A stretch of DNA of 45,928 nt from Microcaldota archaeon (GCA_021812185.1 JAKAON010000001.1:1-45928), one strand, 5' to 3'. Counted from the stretch's first letter, positions 32,079 through 41,599 are shown. A program made the numbers and translations. The notes: generated by a model not told the origin, from the letters alone.

Positions 32079-34352
32079 CTACTTAGTGGCGTTGAAGATT
32101 ATGTTGTTCAGGCCGTAGTTTATCGATGTATTTGCCTCGTTGTATAAGGCACTGTGCCCATAGAATAGAAGTTCGTTTAGACCTGGCTGCAGGGACATCT
32201 TCACCGAAAAGTTCCTTTGCGTCTGGTTGAGCTGCTCGCTTGCCACTACATTCTGGGGGTTGTTTAAGATTACCTGCAAGCTTGTTGGACCAGCATAGCT
32301 TAGCGCGGAGAACGCCATGGTGACATTGGTCTCGTTTGTAGGGGCAAATACCATTATGCTCCTTGCATTCGAGCCCCACCACATCCTGCTAAGGGTGGAA
32401 TTGCAAGAGTATGGTGATTGACATAATGATATGCCTGGAATCCATGGAGATGTTGTATATGCTACAAGATTGCTTCCAGCCTTTGAGGCAAGAGCGTTTG
32501 CAGTGGAGAATATTATTGTAGTGTTATCTTGATATACTGGAAGGCCGAAGAGCGAAGTTAGGTACACATATAGCGTTGAGAGGGATGACACGTTGTATGC
32601 AGACCTGATCACTCCGACAAAGTGCACGTTGTAGTATGCCAGAAGAAGCAAGTTTACGTCGCTTATGTTTTCTATTATAGGCGTAGGGTAGATGAATCCG
32701 TATCCCTCCTGCAAGTATAATGACGAAAGGGATATTGGTATCACTTCAACTGTTAAGGATTGAGTGTAATTTGTCCTGCTTGTGTATCCACCCACCATTT
32801 GCTTCTTAAAGGCAGTCTGGTAGTATTCAGACATTCCAGTATATAGCGCAGGGTTTGTGACATTTGGGAGATCAGGCAGGATCATAGTAGTGAAGTTGCC
32901 CTGCACGCTGCCCAGCTCCTGGTAGCCGCGCGGAATTTGCGCGTTGATGAACATCGAGCTTGCAAAAGGACCAGGAGTTGTGATTCCAACGTATTCTATT
33001 ATTATTAAGAAGCCGAGAGCCAAAGTAAGATACTGCTCAGTCTTGAGCTTTGTTATACCCCTAATGCGTTCGTGATTAAAGAGTTCCTTTGCGCCCATTG
33101 CAGCAAGTATGCTCAGCGCTACAGTAACTACAAGATCAAACCTGCCAGGCTCCCTGACCAGGTTGAATAGAGGGATCTTTGAATATAGATAGTAGAGGCT
33201 CGGTATGCCTGTTGTCGCGGTGACTGTAGTGAATTGCACGAACGGGCCAAGTGAGAGCAGGAAGAAGACAATGCCTAGGAATATCCATTCTGCGCTCTTG
33301 GCAAATTTCTCCCTTTTCCTATCGTAGAATATTGCTATAAGGGCAAGCACTGAAGCTATTATGCCAAGGTATGCAGTCCTCTCGGTAGGATCAGGATAGA
33401 ATATCGATCCGTATGCGCTCGTGGCAATGCCGTGGAACTGGTTATTGAACTGGCTCGGCAAAATGTATGAGAATACGCTCTGGCTCCATATCTCATTGTA
33501 TTGTATGGAGGATTGCTGGCTTGCGGTAGCAAGAGCCCCCTGATTTGTTATCCCGTATATTATTGATAGAAAGAACGGAGAGCCCAGCAGCAGTATCACA
33601 AGTATCATCGTGCCCAGGGACTTTGCGAAGTTCGCATTGAGTATTATGGATCTGCGTTTTGTTGAGAGATAGAAGAGCAAGATGAAAAAAGTCATAACTA
33701 CTGTTATTATTCCCTGTTCTATGTCCCCAAGGAAAGATATGAATAGGAAGCTTATCCCTGCGCCTATGGCATACTTGAGATCTTTTTGCTTCATCATCTT
33801 GATCAAAAAGAGCAAATACAGCGGAAGGAATTCGATCCCTGTCCAGTCAAGATGCCCATATGCTTGCGCTATGTGCATTGGACTGAGTGCAAATATCAGC
33901 CCAGCTATGAAAGCTGCGTACTTGTTGCCGGTTATGTGATCTGCAAGCAGATACATGAAAAGGCCCGAGAGTGCAAAATCTAAGAAGAACATGACGTTGT
34001 ATGCAAATGGCATGCTCACGAGCTGGAAAGGGGCGCTCAATATCCCTGCAAGAGGGGTTAATGTTTGCGTCACAAGACTAGCTCCAATCGGATAGTATAG
34101 CAAGTTTGTAAAGTACGGAGAGGTGTGCAAAACAAATAGTGAATAATTTACCCACCACAAATTCCACATTGTCTGAAAGACATCCCCACCACCATTTACT
34201 ACAGTATTTGCGATGTTTATTGTGAGGGGCCAAAATAGTATGAGGGTTATTGCCAGGTATATCAATGCGACTTTTAGATATCCTACATATTTGGTTCGCC
34301 GCAAGTGCCCGTCTATTTGGCCTGCGTTGTTTTGCGCGAGTGCGTCTTCCAT
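32079..34352 (-). CDS. Large polytopic membrane protein, GT-C / YfhO-like
   Basis: 757 aa. About 11-13 membrane helices fill residues 25-480, beginning with ALIYLAITLILFWPL and a first external loop NTVVNGGGDVFQTMW that carries an Asp where GT-C glycosyltransferases have their catalytic acidic residue. The remaining 270 residues form an external soluble domain rich in Asn, Ser and Tyr (several N-x-S/T sites). The layout matches lipid-linked-sugar glycosyltransferases or YfhO-like proteins. It is divergent from the flippase genes, supporting a role in surface glycan assembly. The exact sugar is unknown. Confidence 0.7.
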   Translation of the reverse strand: MEDALAQNNAGQIDGHLRRTKYVGYLKVALIYLAITLILFWPLTINIANTVVNGGGDVFQTMWNLWWVNYSLFVLHTSPYFTNLLYYPIGASLVTQTLTPLAGILSAPFQLVSMPFAYNVMFFLDFALSGLFMYLLADHITGNKYAAFIAGLIFALSPMHIAQAYGHLDWTGIEFLPLYLLFLIKMMKQKDLKYAIGAGISFLFISFLGDIEQGIITVVMTFFILLFYLSTKRRSIILNANFAKSLGTMILVILLLGSPFFLSIIYGITNQGALATASQQSSIQYNEIWSQSVFSYILPSQFNNQFHGIATSAYGSIFYPDPTERTAYLGIIASVLALIAIFYDRKREKFAKSAEWIFLGIVFFLLSLGPFVQFTTVTATTGIPSLYYLYSKIPLFNLVREPGRFDLVVTVALSILAAMGAKELFNHERIRGITKLKTEQYLTLALGFLIIIEYVGITTPGPFASSMFINAQIPRGYQELGSVQGNFTTMILPDLPNVTNPALYTGMSEYYQTAFKKQMVGGYTSRTNYTQSLTVEVIPISLSSLYLQEGYGFIYPTPIIENISDVNLLLLAYYNVHFVGVIRSAYNVSSLSTLYVYLTSLFGLPVYQDNTTIIFSTANALASKAGSNLVAYTTSPWIPGISLCQSPYSCNSTLSRMWWGSNARSIMVFAPTNETNVTMAFSALSYAGPTSLQVILNNPQNVVASEQLNQTQRNFSVKMSLQPGLNELLFYGHSALYNEANTSINYGLNNIIFNATK

Positions 34353-34483
34353 TAAATGCCACGTATTAATTTTGAACAGAATAAATCCTTTAGCCAGAAA
34401 AAGCTTTTAAGGGTATGTTGGTCCGCTCGCAGTTTTGGCATGGTCCAAAAATAGCATGCCATATGGAAGGTTGACAACATTAG

Positions 34484-34522
34484 CTATAGTATAAAACTGT
34501 TGCGACAAATAATCATTAGGAG
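34484..34522 (+). promoter_or_regulatory. Promoter and ribosome site of the first flippase gene
   Basis: TATA box TATAGTATAAAAC (34485-34497) is followed by AGGAG at 34518-34522, 7 nt ahead of ATG 34530. This decides the start at 34530 over an upstream in-frame TTG at 34500. Confidence 0.6.
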
Positions 34523-34529
34523 TTGGATT

Positions 34530-36137
34530 ATGGAATTTGATGATGATTTTGGAGTGGGAAATAGTGCAGTGCGCATGCTCTACTCCTTATTGGTAGGCAA
34601 GTTCCTCTACGTGATAATCACCGCACTAAGCCTTGTGCTTCTTGCAAGGCTGCTGGACCCAAGCGGATATGGAATATACACGATAGCTTTAGGTTTTTCT
34701 GCACTTCTTGGAGCCGCAGCGCCGTTTGGGATAAGCACATACATGAGCAAGTACCTTGCAGATGCAGGCGTGAAGAAGGAGACGCTGAAAATTTCCAAGA
34801 TAATTACTGACGGTTACCTGATAATAGTCGTGGTTGCTGGGGCATTCGCGGTTATGGGGCTGCTTATGAGCGGATACGCGTCCACGCACATATTCACAGC
34901 ATCTCAAGTCCCCGTAATAGACCTTTTGGTCGCATCCCTTTCAGTATTCTTCTCAGTAGTATTTGGCATATCCTACTCTGCACTTGTCGGCTTAAACAGA
35001 GGCAGGGATGCATCAGTAGCAACAGTGATTGGGGCTCTATTGCAATTAGTGATAGGAGTAGGGCTCGTGATATTGGGATATGGAGTTTATGGCGCGCTGG
35101 TGGGTATGCTCGCAGGAGATATGGCAGGATTTGCATTGGCAACGTACATGGTATATGCTGATGTCAAGAAGAGATTTGATTACAAGTGGGTAGGACCAGA
35201 TGTTAAACATATTACGGAAATACTTCGATTTTCTCTGCCTGTTGCAACGAACAACTTGCTTAGCTCAAGTGGAGTTAATAATTTCGCGGTTCTCTTGCTT
35301 GGCGTCTTCGCGACTTCGGTTGTCCTTGGAAACTATGGAATAGCTTTCAGGGGTTTCAACTTGATGTTGCTATTTTACGGCACAGTGACAACTGTCCTTT
35401 TGCCAACTATATCGAAGGCGCTGAATAAGACAAATGACAGCAAGAAGGCCTTTGAGATATACAACAAAACCATGCTGTACTCAATAGTTGTAAGTCTGCC
35501 GGTAATGGTATTCATAGGGATCTTCTCTGGAGAGATAATAACAATATTTATCTCAAATAGCTATTCCAGCGCGCCGCTTTACCTCACCCTCATAGCAGGA
35601 GGGGTAATAGTAGATTTCATAGGACTGTATGCAGCTAGTTTCTTTACTGCAGGGGGCAAGGTGTATACTATATTCAAGTATTCTGTAGTATCTACTTTCA
35701 TAGAGGTAGTGTCGTTAGTGTTTTTGGTTCCGAAGTTTGGCGCGATAGGAGTCATAATAGCCGTCTTTTACATAGGTAACATTGTAGATGACATTCTCTT
35801 CGTTCGGGGAGTTAGGAAACATTTTGGCATAAAACCAGATTACAAGCAGTATCTAAAGCTTCTCTTAAGTGGAATTGTAATAGCTGGATTATTTGAGGCA
35901 ATTAACATAGCGCACGTGTTTACAGGAGATATTTATATGCATTTTGCGTTCGATATGCTGCTAAGCGCGCTGGTGTTGATACTGATATATCCTGCTTTGC
36001 TGGTGCTGCTTAAGCTAATAGACAGATACATAATAGATGATATACGAAGGTCTACACGGAGCATTCCGCTTGTAGAGCCGATAGCTAATTTCGTGCTAAA
36101 TTATATGATTAGGCTGGAAAAGATAGTTGGAGAGTGA
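34530..36137 (+). CDS. Oligosaccharide flippase (Wzx/MOP family), first copy
   Basis: 535 aa, about 14 membrane helices. The N-terminus has the polysaccharide-biosynthesis-protein signature GKFLYVIITALSLVLLARLLDPSGYGIYTIA, typical of Wzx/RfbX flippases that move lipid-linked sugars across the membrane. A stretch of short charged loops separates helix pairs. Tandem with a second flippase. The stop at 36137 lies just ahead of the next start. Confidence 0.88.
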   Translation: MEFDDDFGVGNSAVRMLYSLLVGKFLYVIITALSLVLLARLLDPSGYGIYTIALGFSALLGAAAPFGISTYMSKYLADAGVKKETLKISKIITDGYLIIVVVAGAFAVMGLLMSGYASTHIFTASQVPVIDLLVASLSVFFSVVFGISYSALVGLNRGRDASVATVIGALLQLVIGVGLVILGYGVYGALVGMLAGDMAGFALATYMVYADVKKRFDYKWVGPDVKHITEILRFSLPVATNNLLSSSGVNNFAVLLLGVFATSVVLGNYGIAFRGFNLMLLFYGTVTTVLLPTISKALNKTNDSKKAFEIYNKTMLYSIVVSLPVMVFIGIFSGEIITIFISNSYSSAPLYLTLIAGGVIVDFIGLYAASFFTAGGKVYTIFKYSVVSTFIEVVSLVFLVPKFGAIGVIIAVFYIGNIVDDILFVRGVRKHFGIKPDYKQYLKLLLSGIVIAGLFEAINIAHVFTGDIYMHFAFDMLLSALVLILIYPALLVLLKLIDRYIIDDIRRSTRSIPLVEPIANFVLNYMIRLEKIVGE

Positions 36138-36144
36138 CGTGAGC

Positions 36145-37761
36145 ATGGTGCAAGGATACAACAACGAAAACGCTGAAATGCTTGGCGTAAGCGCGGGCAA
36201 TGTCGCTTCGTTCCTCCTTGTCGGAAAAGTACTTGCCGTAGTTGCAGGTGCAGCTAATTTCATAATAATAGCGAGATTGCTTCAGCCGAGCAACTACGGG
36301 CTTTACACTCTTGCAATTGGACTTTTTGGGCTCTTTTCGACATTCGCCGGGCTCAATGTTAGCGCATACTTCAACAAAAAGATACCTGAGCTTGTGGGTA
36401 ACAATGATAAATATCAAGTATCAAGGGTTCTTGGGAATGGTTTTGCGATATCTATAGTGCTTGCCATTGTATTTGCAGCCATAGGGATACTTGGGATGAA
36501 AGTAATAAGCACGTACATATTTCACAGCCAATCAGCGAATACGATTATAGAAATAACTGCAATAGGCACAATAATCTCAATAGTGTGGACAAATTTGTAT
36601 GCTGCACTAATAAGTTTTGGCGAGGGAAAGCACGCAGCCATATCCAGTGTGATAAGCGCGGTGGTGCAGGCCATAGTCAGCATATCCCTGGTGTTTTACG
36701 GATTTGGGGTTGTCGGGGCGCTGATAGGGATATTTGCAGGGCTTTTTGTTGGGGTTGCATACGGACTTGTGTTCCTATACAGGTACAGCAGCATAGTGTT
36801 TGATGTAAAATATTTTGTTAAGAGGGCGAAGGATATTGTGACTTTCTCAGTGCCGCTTACCATATCGAACATTTTGAACAGCGCTGCAGGAAATCTGGCG
36901 GTGCTCTTCTTAGGGTCCCTCTTTGCCGCAAACGTGATAGGTTCATATGGCGTTGCAACGAAAGTAGGCAACTTCATGGACATAATTATAGGATCGATAA
37001 GCCTTGTGCTCATACCTATGTTTGCTTCGGCATACACCCGCAAATCGATATCGAAACACATAGGCAGGATGTATGATTACTCTATATATTTCGGTCTTCT
37101 TTTCGCGATGCCGCTTATAGTTTTTGTTGTTGTTTTCTCTAAATCTTTGGTATCGCTACTTGTTTCGGCTTCATATACCACCACATTGCAGGTGATAAGC
37201 GTGCCGCTTTTGGGATCTGTGAGTGCAGGCACTCCGCTCTATGTTGTGGCAGTCGGAATAGGCATACTTATAGGTATAATCAACACGTTCGGCACGGCGC
37301 TTGCTACAAGCAAAGGGGACGTTGAGAAAGTTATGAAGTATTCGATAATAGTTTTTATAGCGCAGATGATATCGCTAATTGCGCTTGTACCGACTTATGG
37401 GGCATTGGGAGTTATCTTCTCGCTCTTTTATATAAACAATATAATAGGGGTGCTGTTATTTTACAATTACGCGAAGCTAACTTTGAAACTGAAAGTTGAA
37501 TACAATGTTGGCAAGATCATCATTTCGAATGTTATACTGGGCGTGCTGTTATTTGCAGTTCTTCTTGCAGTGTCAAATCAAATGTTTGAAATACTTGCAG
37601 GTGGCATAGTAATGTTGCTTGCATATCCACCGATACTTGGATTGTTAGGTGGGATAAAGCACTACGAGATGAATCTGCTCAGGCAAATAGGAAGTAGAAT
37701 GCCCATCGCAGGATTTTTAATAAGGCCGTTCATTGAATATGCAGATATATTTGCAAAGTGA
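36145..37761 (+). CDS. Oligosaccharide flippase (Wzx/MOP family), second copy
   Basis: About 538 aa, 14 predicted helices, paralogue of the preceding gene: GKVLAVVAGAANFIIIARLLQPSNYGLYTLA corresponds to the same signature. ATG 36145 is preferred (GTGA upstream); TTG 36127 lies within the previous gene. Two different flippases may export two lipid-linked glycans or work at two steps. The stop at 37761 is followed by the DPM-like gene. Confidence 0.87.
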   Translation: MVQGYNNENAEMLGVSAGNVASFLLVGKVLAVVAGAANFIIIARLLQPSNYGLYTLAIGLFGLFSTFAGLNVSAYFNKKIPELVGNNDKYQVSRVLGNGFAISIVLAIVFAAIGILGMKVISTYIFHSQSANTIIEITAIGTIISIVWTNLYAALISFGEGKHAAISSVISAVVQAIVSISLVFYGFGVVGALIGIFAGLFVGVAYGLVFLYRYSSIVFDVKYFVKRAKDIVTFSVPLTISNILNSAAGNLAVLFLGSLFAANVIGSYGVATKVGNFMDIIIGSISLVLIPMFASAYTRKSISKHIGRMYDYSIYFGLLFAMPLIVFVVVFSKSLVSLLVSASYTTTLQVISVPLLGSVSAGTPLYVVAVGIGILIGIINTFGTALATSKGDVEKVMKYSIIVFIAQMISLIALVPTYGALGVIFSLFYINNIIGVLLFYNYAKLTLKLKVEYNVGKIIISNVILGVLLFAVLLAVSNQMFEILAGGIVMLLAYPPILGLLGGIKHYEMNLLRQIGSRMPIAGFLIRPFIEYADIFAK

Positions 37762-37765
37762 TACC

Positions 37766-38473
37766 ATGGATTTGGACTACAGGAATTTTACAATAATACT
37801 ACCCACACTTAACGAAGAGGAGAACATAGCGAAGATTATAGGTATACTCACGCGTTCGTATAAGGGCATAAACATACTCGTGTCTGATGACGGCTCAACC
37901 GACAGGACAAAATCGATAGTTGATGCCATTTCTGCAAAAAATAGGCGAGTAAAGTTCCTGGATAGGCGAGGTAGCAGCGCAAAAGGACTTACTGCAAGCA
38001 TAATAGAAGGGTTTGAAAAGATCACTACGGCTTATGGGATAGTGATGGATGCAGATATGCAGCACCCTACTGAAGAAGTGGCCAAGATAGCCATGAATTT
38101 GAGTAGGGGAGATGATATATCTGTTGGGGTGAGAGCAAAATTTGACAATTGGGAATTGTACAGGAAGATAATATCCAGGATACTCGTAACTCTCAGTTAT
38201 ATTATACTGCTTGTGAGAGGCAAACAGGTATGCTCAGACGTATTTGCAGGGTATTTTGGAGCGAGAAAGAAACTGGTCGTGAGTATAGTCAAGGAAAACA
38301 GGAAAAGATTTGTAAACGACGGGCAGAAGATGTTATTCGATCTGCTAAAATGCATAGACAGAGGCACGATAAGGATATCTGAGGTACCTTATACTTTCCA
38401 CCAAAGAAAAGCAGGCACATCTAAAGCAGGAGTCAAGCATGCAATAGCGCTCCTCCAGTCTTATTTTTCCTGA
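37766..38473 (+). CDS. Dolichol-phosphate mannosyltransferase-like GT2
   Basis: About 235 aa. GT2 fold with ILPTLNEEENI (N-terminal), SDDGSTDRT (Asp-rich nucleotide-sugar loop), VMDADMQHP (DXD equivalent) and C-terminal VPYTFHQRKAGTSKAG, which is the DPM1/GT2 signature (RxxGxSK). It should transfer a sugar from a nucleotide donor to a lipid phosphate carrier at the membrane. It lacks the C-terminal membrane (GtrA-like) domain. ATG 37766 has GTGAT 3 nt upstream. The 3' end overlaps convergent pyrG by 13 bp. Confidence 0.9.
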   Translation: MDLDYRNFTIILPTLNEEENIAKIIGILTRSYKGINILVSDDGSTDRTKSIVDAISAKNRRVKFLDRRGSSAKGLTASIIEGFEKITTAYGIVMDADMQHPTEEVAKIAMNLSRGDDISVGVRAKFDNWELYRKIISRILVTLSYIILLVRGKQVCSDVFAGYFGARKKLVVSIVKENRKRFVNDGQKMLFDLLKCIDRGTIRISEVPYTFHQRKAGTSKAGVKHAIALLQSYFS

Positions 38474-40074
38474 GCTCTCTTGTGGGCTGCCTTAATCAGA
38501 GATGTGAATAATGGAGCTGGATTGCTAAGCCTCGATTTGAGTTCTGGGTGAGCCTGGGTGCCTATCCCAAATCCGTTTTTCCACTCAATGATCTCTACCA
38601 ATTTTCCATCAGTGGTCGTACCGGATATTATGAGACCTTTGCGCTCAAGCGCCCTTGCATATTTATTGTTAAGTTCATATCTGTGCCTGTGCCTTTCAGA
38701 TATTATATTTGACCCATAAGCCCTGTATGCTATTGTATCTTTGGATTTTATCTTGCACTTCCATGCACCTAGACGCATTGTTCCTCCTTTGCGCTCGATG
38801 CCTTTTTGAGACACCATTATATCGATAACTTTGTGCCTTGCGTTCTTGTCGAACTCCGAAGAAGTTGCACCCTTAATCATGCACACGTTTCTTGCAAATT
38901 CAATTGCCATTGCCTGCATCCCCAGACATATGCCAAGACAAGGGATGTTTTTCTCGCGCGAGTATTGTATTGCATCTATCATTCCGTCTATGCCCCTACC
39001 GCCGAAACCGCCTGGAATTATTATGCCATCCATTCCGAAAAGCACATTTTTTGCATTTTTCCCGTTTATGTGTTCCGAATTTATCCACGCTATCTCGGTT
39101 CCGAGATTCTGATTCGCAGCTGCATGTATTATTGCTTCCTTAACGCTTGCGTACGAGTCCTGCAACTCAGTGTATTTTCCCACTATTGCTATCTTCACGG
39201 TGTCTTTTGGAGGGTTGGTTATTTTTGCAACTCTCTCCTTGAATTTTGATAGTTTCTTTTTGTTTATCTTCCTCCCGCCAAGCCCTAGTTCCTTGAGCAG
39301 AAGCTTATCGAAATTTTGACTTAACAGATTTAGGGGCAATTCGTATATCGACCGGGTATTTTGATCATCTATTATGTTCTCGATATTCAGATTAGTAAAT
39401 AGGGCTAGCTTCTTCCTAACCTTTTGGTCCAACTTCTTCTCGCTCCTGCATACCAGCAGTTGCGGTTTTATCCCAAGCTGCATTAACGACCTGAAAGCAA
39501 GTTGCGTAGGTTTTGACTTCTGTTCTGATGATGGTCCAATCTCCGGAACATAGGTAAGGTTCACAAAAACAACCTTATGTTTTAATGATAGTTGCCTCAT
39601 TGCCTCTATGAAATAGTTATTCTCTATGTCCCCCACTGTCCCGCCTACTTCTATGACAAGCACATCAAGCTTGTTTCGTGAAGATATTTGCTCTATATTG
39701 GAGATTATTTCGTTAGTCAAGTGGGGTATTATCTGTACATCCTCCCCGAGGTAGTCACCACGCCTCTCCTTTGAAGTAACAAGCCCGAAAACTTTCCCCC
39801 CAGTTATGGAAAATTCCCCTTTGAGGTCTTTCTCAAGAAATCGTTCATACATTCCAAAGTCCATATCTAGCTCGCTCTTGTCGTCAAGAACAAACACTTC
39901 ACCATGCCGATATGGGTTCATGGTACCGCAATCGTAGTTCAAGTAGCCATCGAATTTCACAGGAAAGACGTGATAATCGTAGTAATCGAGTATCTTTAGG
40001 ATTGATGAAGTTACTACCCCCTTTCCCAAACCGCTCATCAGCGAACCTAAAACAACAACAAACTTAGTCTGCAT
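38461..40074 (-). CDS. pyrG: CTP synthase
   Basis: Makes CTP from UTP with glutamine or ammonia. N-terminal amidoligase with GSLMSGLGKGV (10-20, usually SGLGKG after a Val/Ser) and EVGGTVGDIE (142-151), and a C-terminal class I glutamine amidotransferase with PGGFGGRG (354-361), nucleophile in GICLG (381-385), and the HPE triad region QAHPEL near the end. 537 aa, complete. It follows the NFACT-R gene by 24 bp on the same strand. Confidence 0.97.
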   Translation of the reverse strand: MQTKFVVVLGSLMSGLGKGVVTSSILKILDYYDYHVFPVKFDGYLNYDCGTMNPYRHGEVFVLDDKSELDMDFGMYERFLEKDLKGEFSITGGKVFGLVTSKERRGDYLGEDVQIIPHLTNEIISNIEQISSRNKLDVLVIEVGGTVGDIENNYFIEAMRQLSLKHKVVFVNLTYVPEIGPSSEQKSKPTQLAFRSLMQLGIKPQLLVCRSEKKLDQKVRKKLALFTNLNIENIIDDQNTRSIYELPLNLLSQNFDKLLLKELGLGGRKINKKKLSKFKERVAKITNPPKDTVKIAIVGKYTELQDSYASVKEAIIHAAANQNLGTEIAWINSEHINGKNAKNVLFGMDGIIIPGGFGGRGIDGMIDAIQYSREKNIPCLGICLGMQAMAIEFARNVCMIKGATSSEFDKNARHKVIDIMVSQKGIERKGGTMRLGAWKCKIKSKDTIAYRAYGSNIISERHRHRYELNNKYARALERKGLIISGTTTDGKLVEIIEWKNGFGIGTQAHPELKSRLSNPAPLFTSLIKAAHKRAQEK

Positions 40075-40098
40075 ATTCTATATGGGAAGATATAGTTA

Positions 40099-40929
40099 TT
40101 AAAAACTTTTTGAGCTTGCATTTGCCTTTTGTACTATTGAAAACTTTCCGGCAGGTAGCGCTTGCATCAAATAGTCGATATTATCTGATTTGAAGAAGCT
40201 TGCTATTTTTTTTGCAGCATCTGATTTTTTGGAGTTGCCGGAAGTTATTGATAATGAGCGTGTTATTCCAAGTGCATCGCGCGTCAGTGCAGGATTTATG
40301 GCAATGTATGTTTGTGCTTCGCCCTCATTGGCAACTGGCTTTTGCCGCTCGAATGCAGACAGTTCCAGTGGCATATTCCTGTACCATTCGCGTTCTCCTT
40401 CCAGAAGGAAACTCCCAGTGCCAAGCGAGCCCCTTGCCTTTGATTTGCTTACCTGTTCCCTTCGCATGGCATATACATTGACTATTCCAGTAGCTTGCTC
40501 CCATGCCCTTGAGTGACAAGCTGCGAACTGTGCGACTTCCATCCTGGCTCCCGCAGGGGAATTCTTGCCGTTCTTTAATATCACAACAGACGCACCGAAT
40601 ATATCAGCATGGAAAAAAAGATCATTATCCTCAAAATATTTTGAATTCAGCGTCTCATTTTGCATTGCGTCCCTTCCGCCTATTGCAAGCTCTCCGGAGC
40701 TTGTAAAGAACCACCTGAATTTTTCGTACCATTCTTTCTTTGCAATCTCCCGTACTTCGTTCTTCTTCTGTTTAGCGTAAGCCTCAATTTCCCTGGATTT
40801 AAGTCTCTTTTCAAGATCCTTTATGGTGGCCTGTGCACCAATTTTTTTGTGTCGCGCCTTCTTAGCCCTCTCGAAGTAATCCTTTGCATTATCCTGTGCA
40901 GACTTCGTAAGGTCTATTTTAACCTTCAC
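40099..40929 (-). CDS. Stand-alone NFACT-R (DUF814) protein, Rqc2/NEMF-related
   Basis: 276 aa. A short coiled-coil N-terminus (KDLEKRLKSREIEAYAKQ) is followed by the NFACT-R domain: EWYEKFRWFFTSSGELAIGGRDAMQNE, DLFFHADIFGAS, and the following SPAGA(R)MEVAQFAACHSRAW. The usual archaeal Rqc2 homologue has an NFACT-N domain and HhH ahead of this; here both are missing and no separate gene for them is visible. Start 40929 is set by GTG/ATG context and lies 5 bp after secE. Rqc2 family acts in ribosome-associated quality control. Confidence 0.85.
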   Translation of the reverse strand: MKVKIDLTKSAQDNAKDYFERAKKARHKKIGAQATIKDLEKRLKSREIEAYAKQKKNEVREIAKKEWYEKFRWFFTSSGELAIGGRDAMQNETLNSKYFEDNDLFFHADIFGASVVILKNGKNSPAGARMEVAQFAACHSRAWEQATGIVNVYAMRREQVSKSKARGSLGTGSFLLEGEREWYRNMPLELSAFERQKPVANEGEAQTYIAINPALTRDALGITRSLSITSGNSKKSDAAKKIASFFKSDNIDYLMQALPAGKFSIVQKANASSKSF

Positions 40930-40934
40930 TTGAA

Positions 40935-41117
40935 TCAGACTAAAAAGTTGATTATCAGCGATATGAAGTATCCCAAAAAGCCCAATATTAGTATGCCCAA
41001 TACTACTACCTTCAAGGTCCTAGTAAAACTCTGTGTGGTAGGTTTGTATGCTATGCTTAATATGTGTTTTGACTCGTGGTAGAAGTTCTTTACCTTTTTG
41101 TGCGGCTCAAATGCCAT
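40935..41117 (-). CDS. secE: Preprotein translocase subunit SecE (Sec61 gamma)
   Basis: 60 aa, single C-terminal membrane helix. An amphipathic N-terminal helix (FYHESKHILSIAYKPT) is followed by a short linker and VVVLGILILGFLGYFISLI, the SecE/Sec61-gamma layout. I choose ATG 41117; an in-frame ATG at 41156 would place a TATA-like GTTTAAAAAT (41146-41155) inside the coding region, and the shorter form has the normal archaeal size. First gene of the secE-NFACT-R-pyrG operon. Confidence 0.88.
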   Translation of the reverse strand: MAFEPHKKVKNFYHESKHILSIAYKPTTQSFTRTLKVVVLGILILGFLGYFISLIINFLV

Positions 41118-41144
41118 GGAAACCAGATTATTAAACCAGTGAGA

Positions 41145-41156
41145 ATTTTTAAACAT
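41145..41156 (-). promoter_or_regulatory. TATA box of secE operon
   Basis: TGTTTAAAAATT on the minus strand lies about 28-39 nt ahead of ATG 41117, the spacing of a short or absent leader. Confidence 0.5.
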
Positions 41157-41187
41157 TCCCTAAACCTTCCCGTTTTTCATATTGTGA

Positions 41188-41237
41188 GATATTTATATAC
41201 ATTTTGGTTTAAAAATAAACTATATTGAATTTAAACC
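41188..41237 (+). promoter_or_regulatory. PadR promoter with inverted-repeat operator
   Basis: TATA box GATATTTATATAC (41188-41200) is followed by a perfect inverted repeat GGTTTAAA (41206-41213) / TTTAAACC (41230-41237). The repeat covers the expected transcription start, a good site for autorepression by the PadR product. Confidence 0.6.
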
Positions 41238-41256
41238 ATTCATTTTGGCGTTGTTC

Positions 41257-41598
41257 ATGCTGGACAAGGAGAATTTTATAGATGAAAAATTAAAGCACTC
41301 TATACTTATGTTCATAATCTTGCATTCGCTCAAAAAGAAGCCTGCATACCCTTACGACCTCCTCAGGAAGTTCAACAGCCATAAGAACCATCCAATATTT
41401 TCCACACTTGGAAAGAATGATGTTTACAATGTTATCAGTGCCCTTACAAATAAAGGACTTATAAAGGAAACTTATGTCGACAGCGGCAAGAAAAAATATT
41501 ATACTGTGACAAAAAAAGGTGCGGATATGCTTAAGACATCGAAATTATTACTCATGAAGCACTTAAAGGAGCTGCAGAAGCTTCTCAATGAAGGATAG
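41257..41598 (+). CDS. PadR-family transcriptional regulator
   Basis: 113 aa. Winged helix of PadR type: ILMFIILHSLKKKPAYPYDLLRKF, then the wing region NDVYNVISALTNKGLIKETYVDSGKKKYYTVTKKGADML. ATG 41257; TTG 41245 is an alternative. It overlaps or abuts the ABC ATPase gene, so it likely controls the exporter and itself. Ligand unknown. Confidence 0.88.
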   Translation: MLDKENFIDEKLKHSILMFIILHSLKKKPAYPYDLLRKFNSHKNHPIFSTLGKNDVYNVISALTNKGLIKETYVDSGKKKYYTVTKKGADMLKTSKLLLMKHLKELQKLLNEG

Positions 41599-41599
41599 T

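Noticed and set aside
34500-34529. TTG start for the first flippase
   Set aside because: It lies only a few bases after the TATA box, and AGGAG is placed for ATG 34530.
38806-39249. 147-aa plus-strand frame opposite pyrG
   Set aside because: Cys/His/Tyr-rich shadow of the conserved CTP synthase frame, without promoter or ribosome site.
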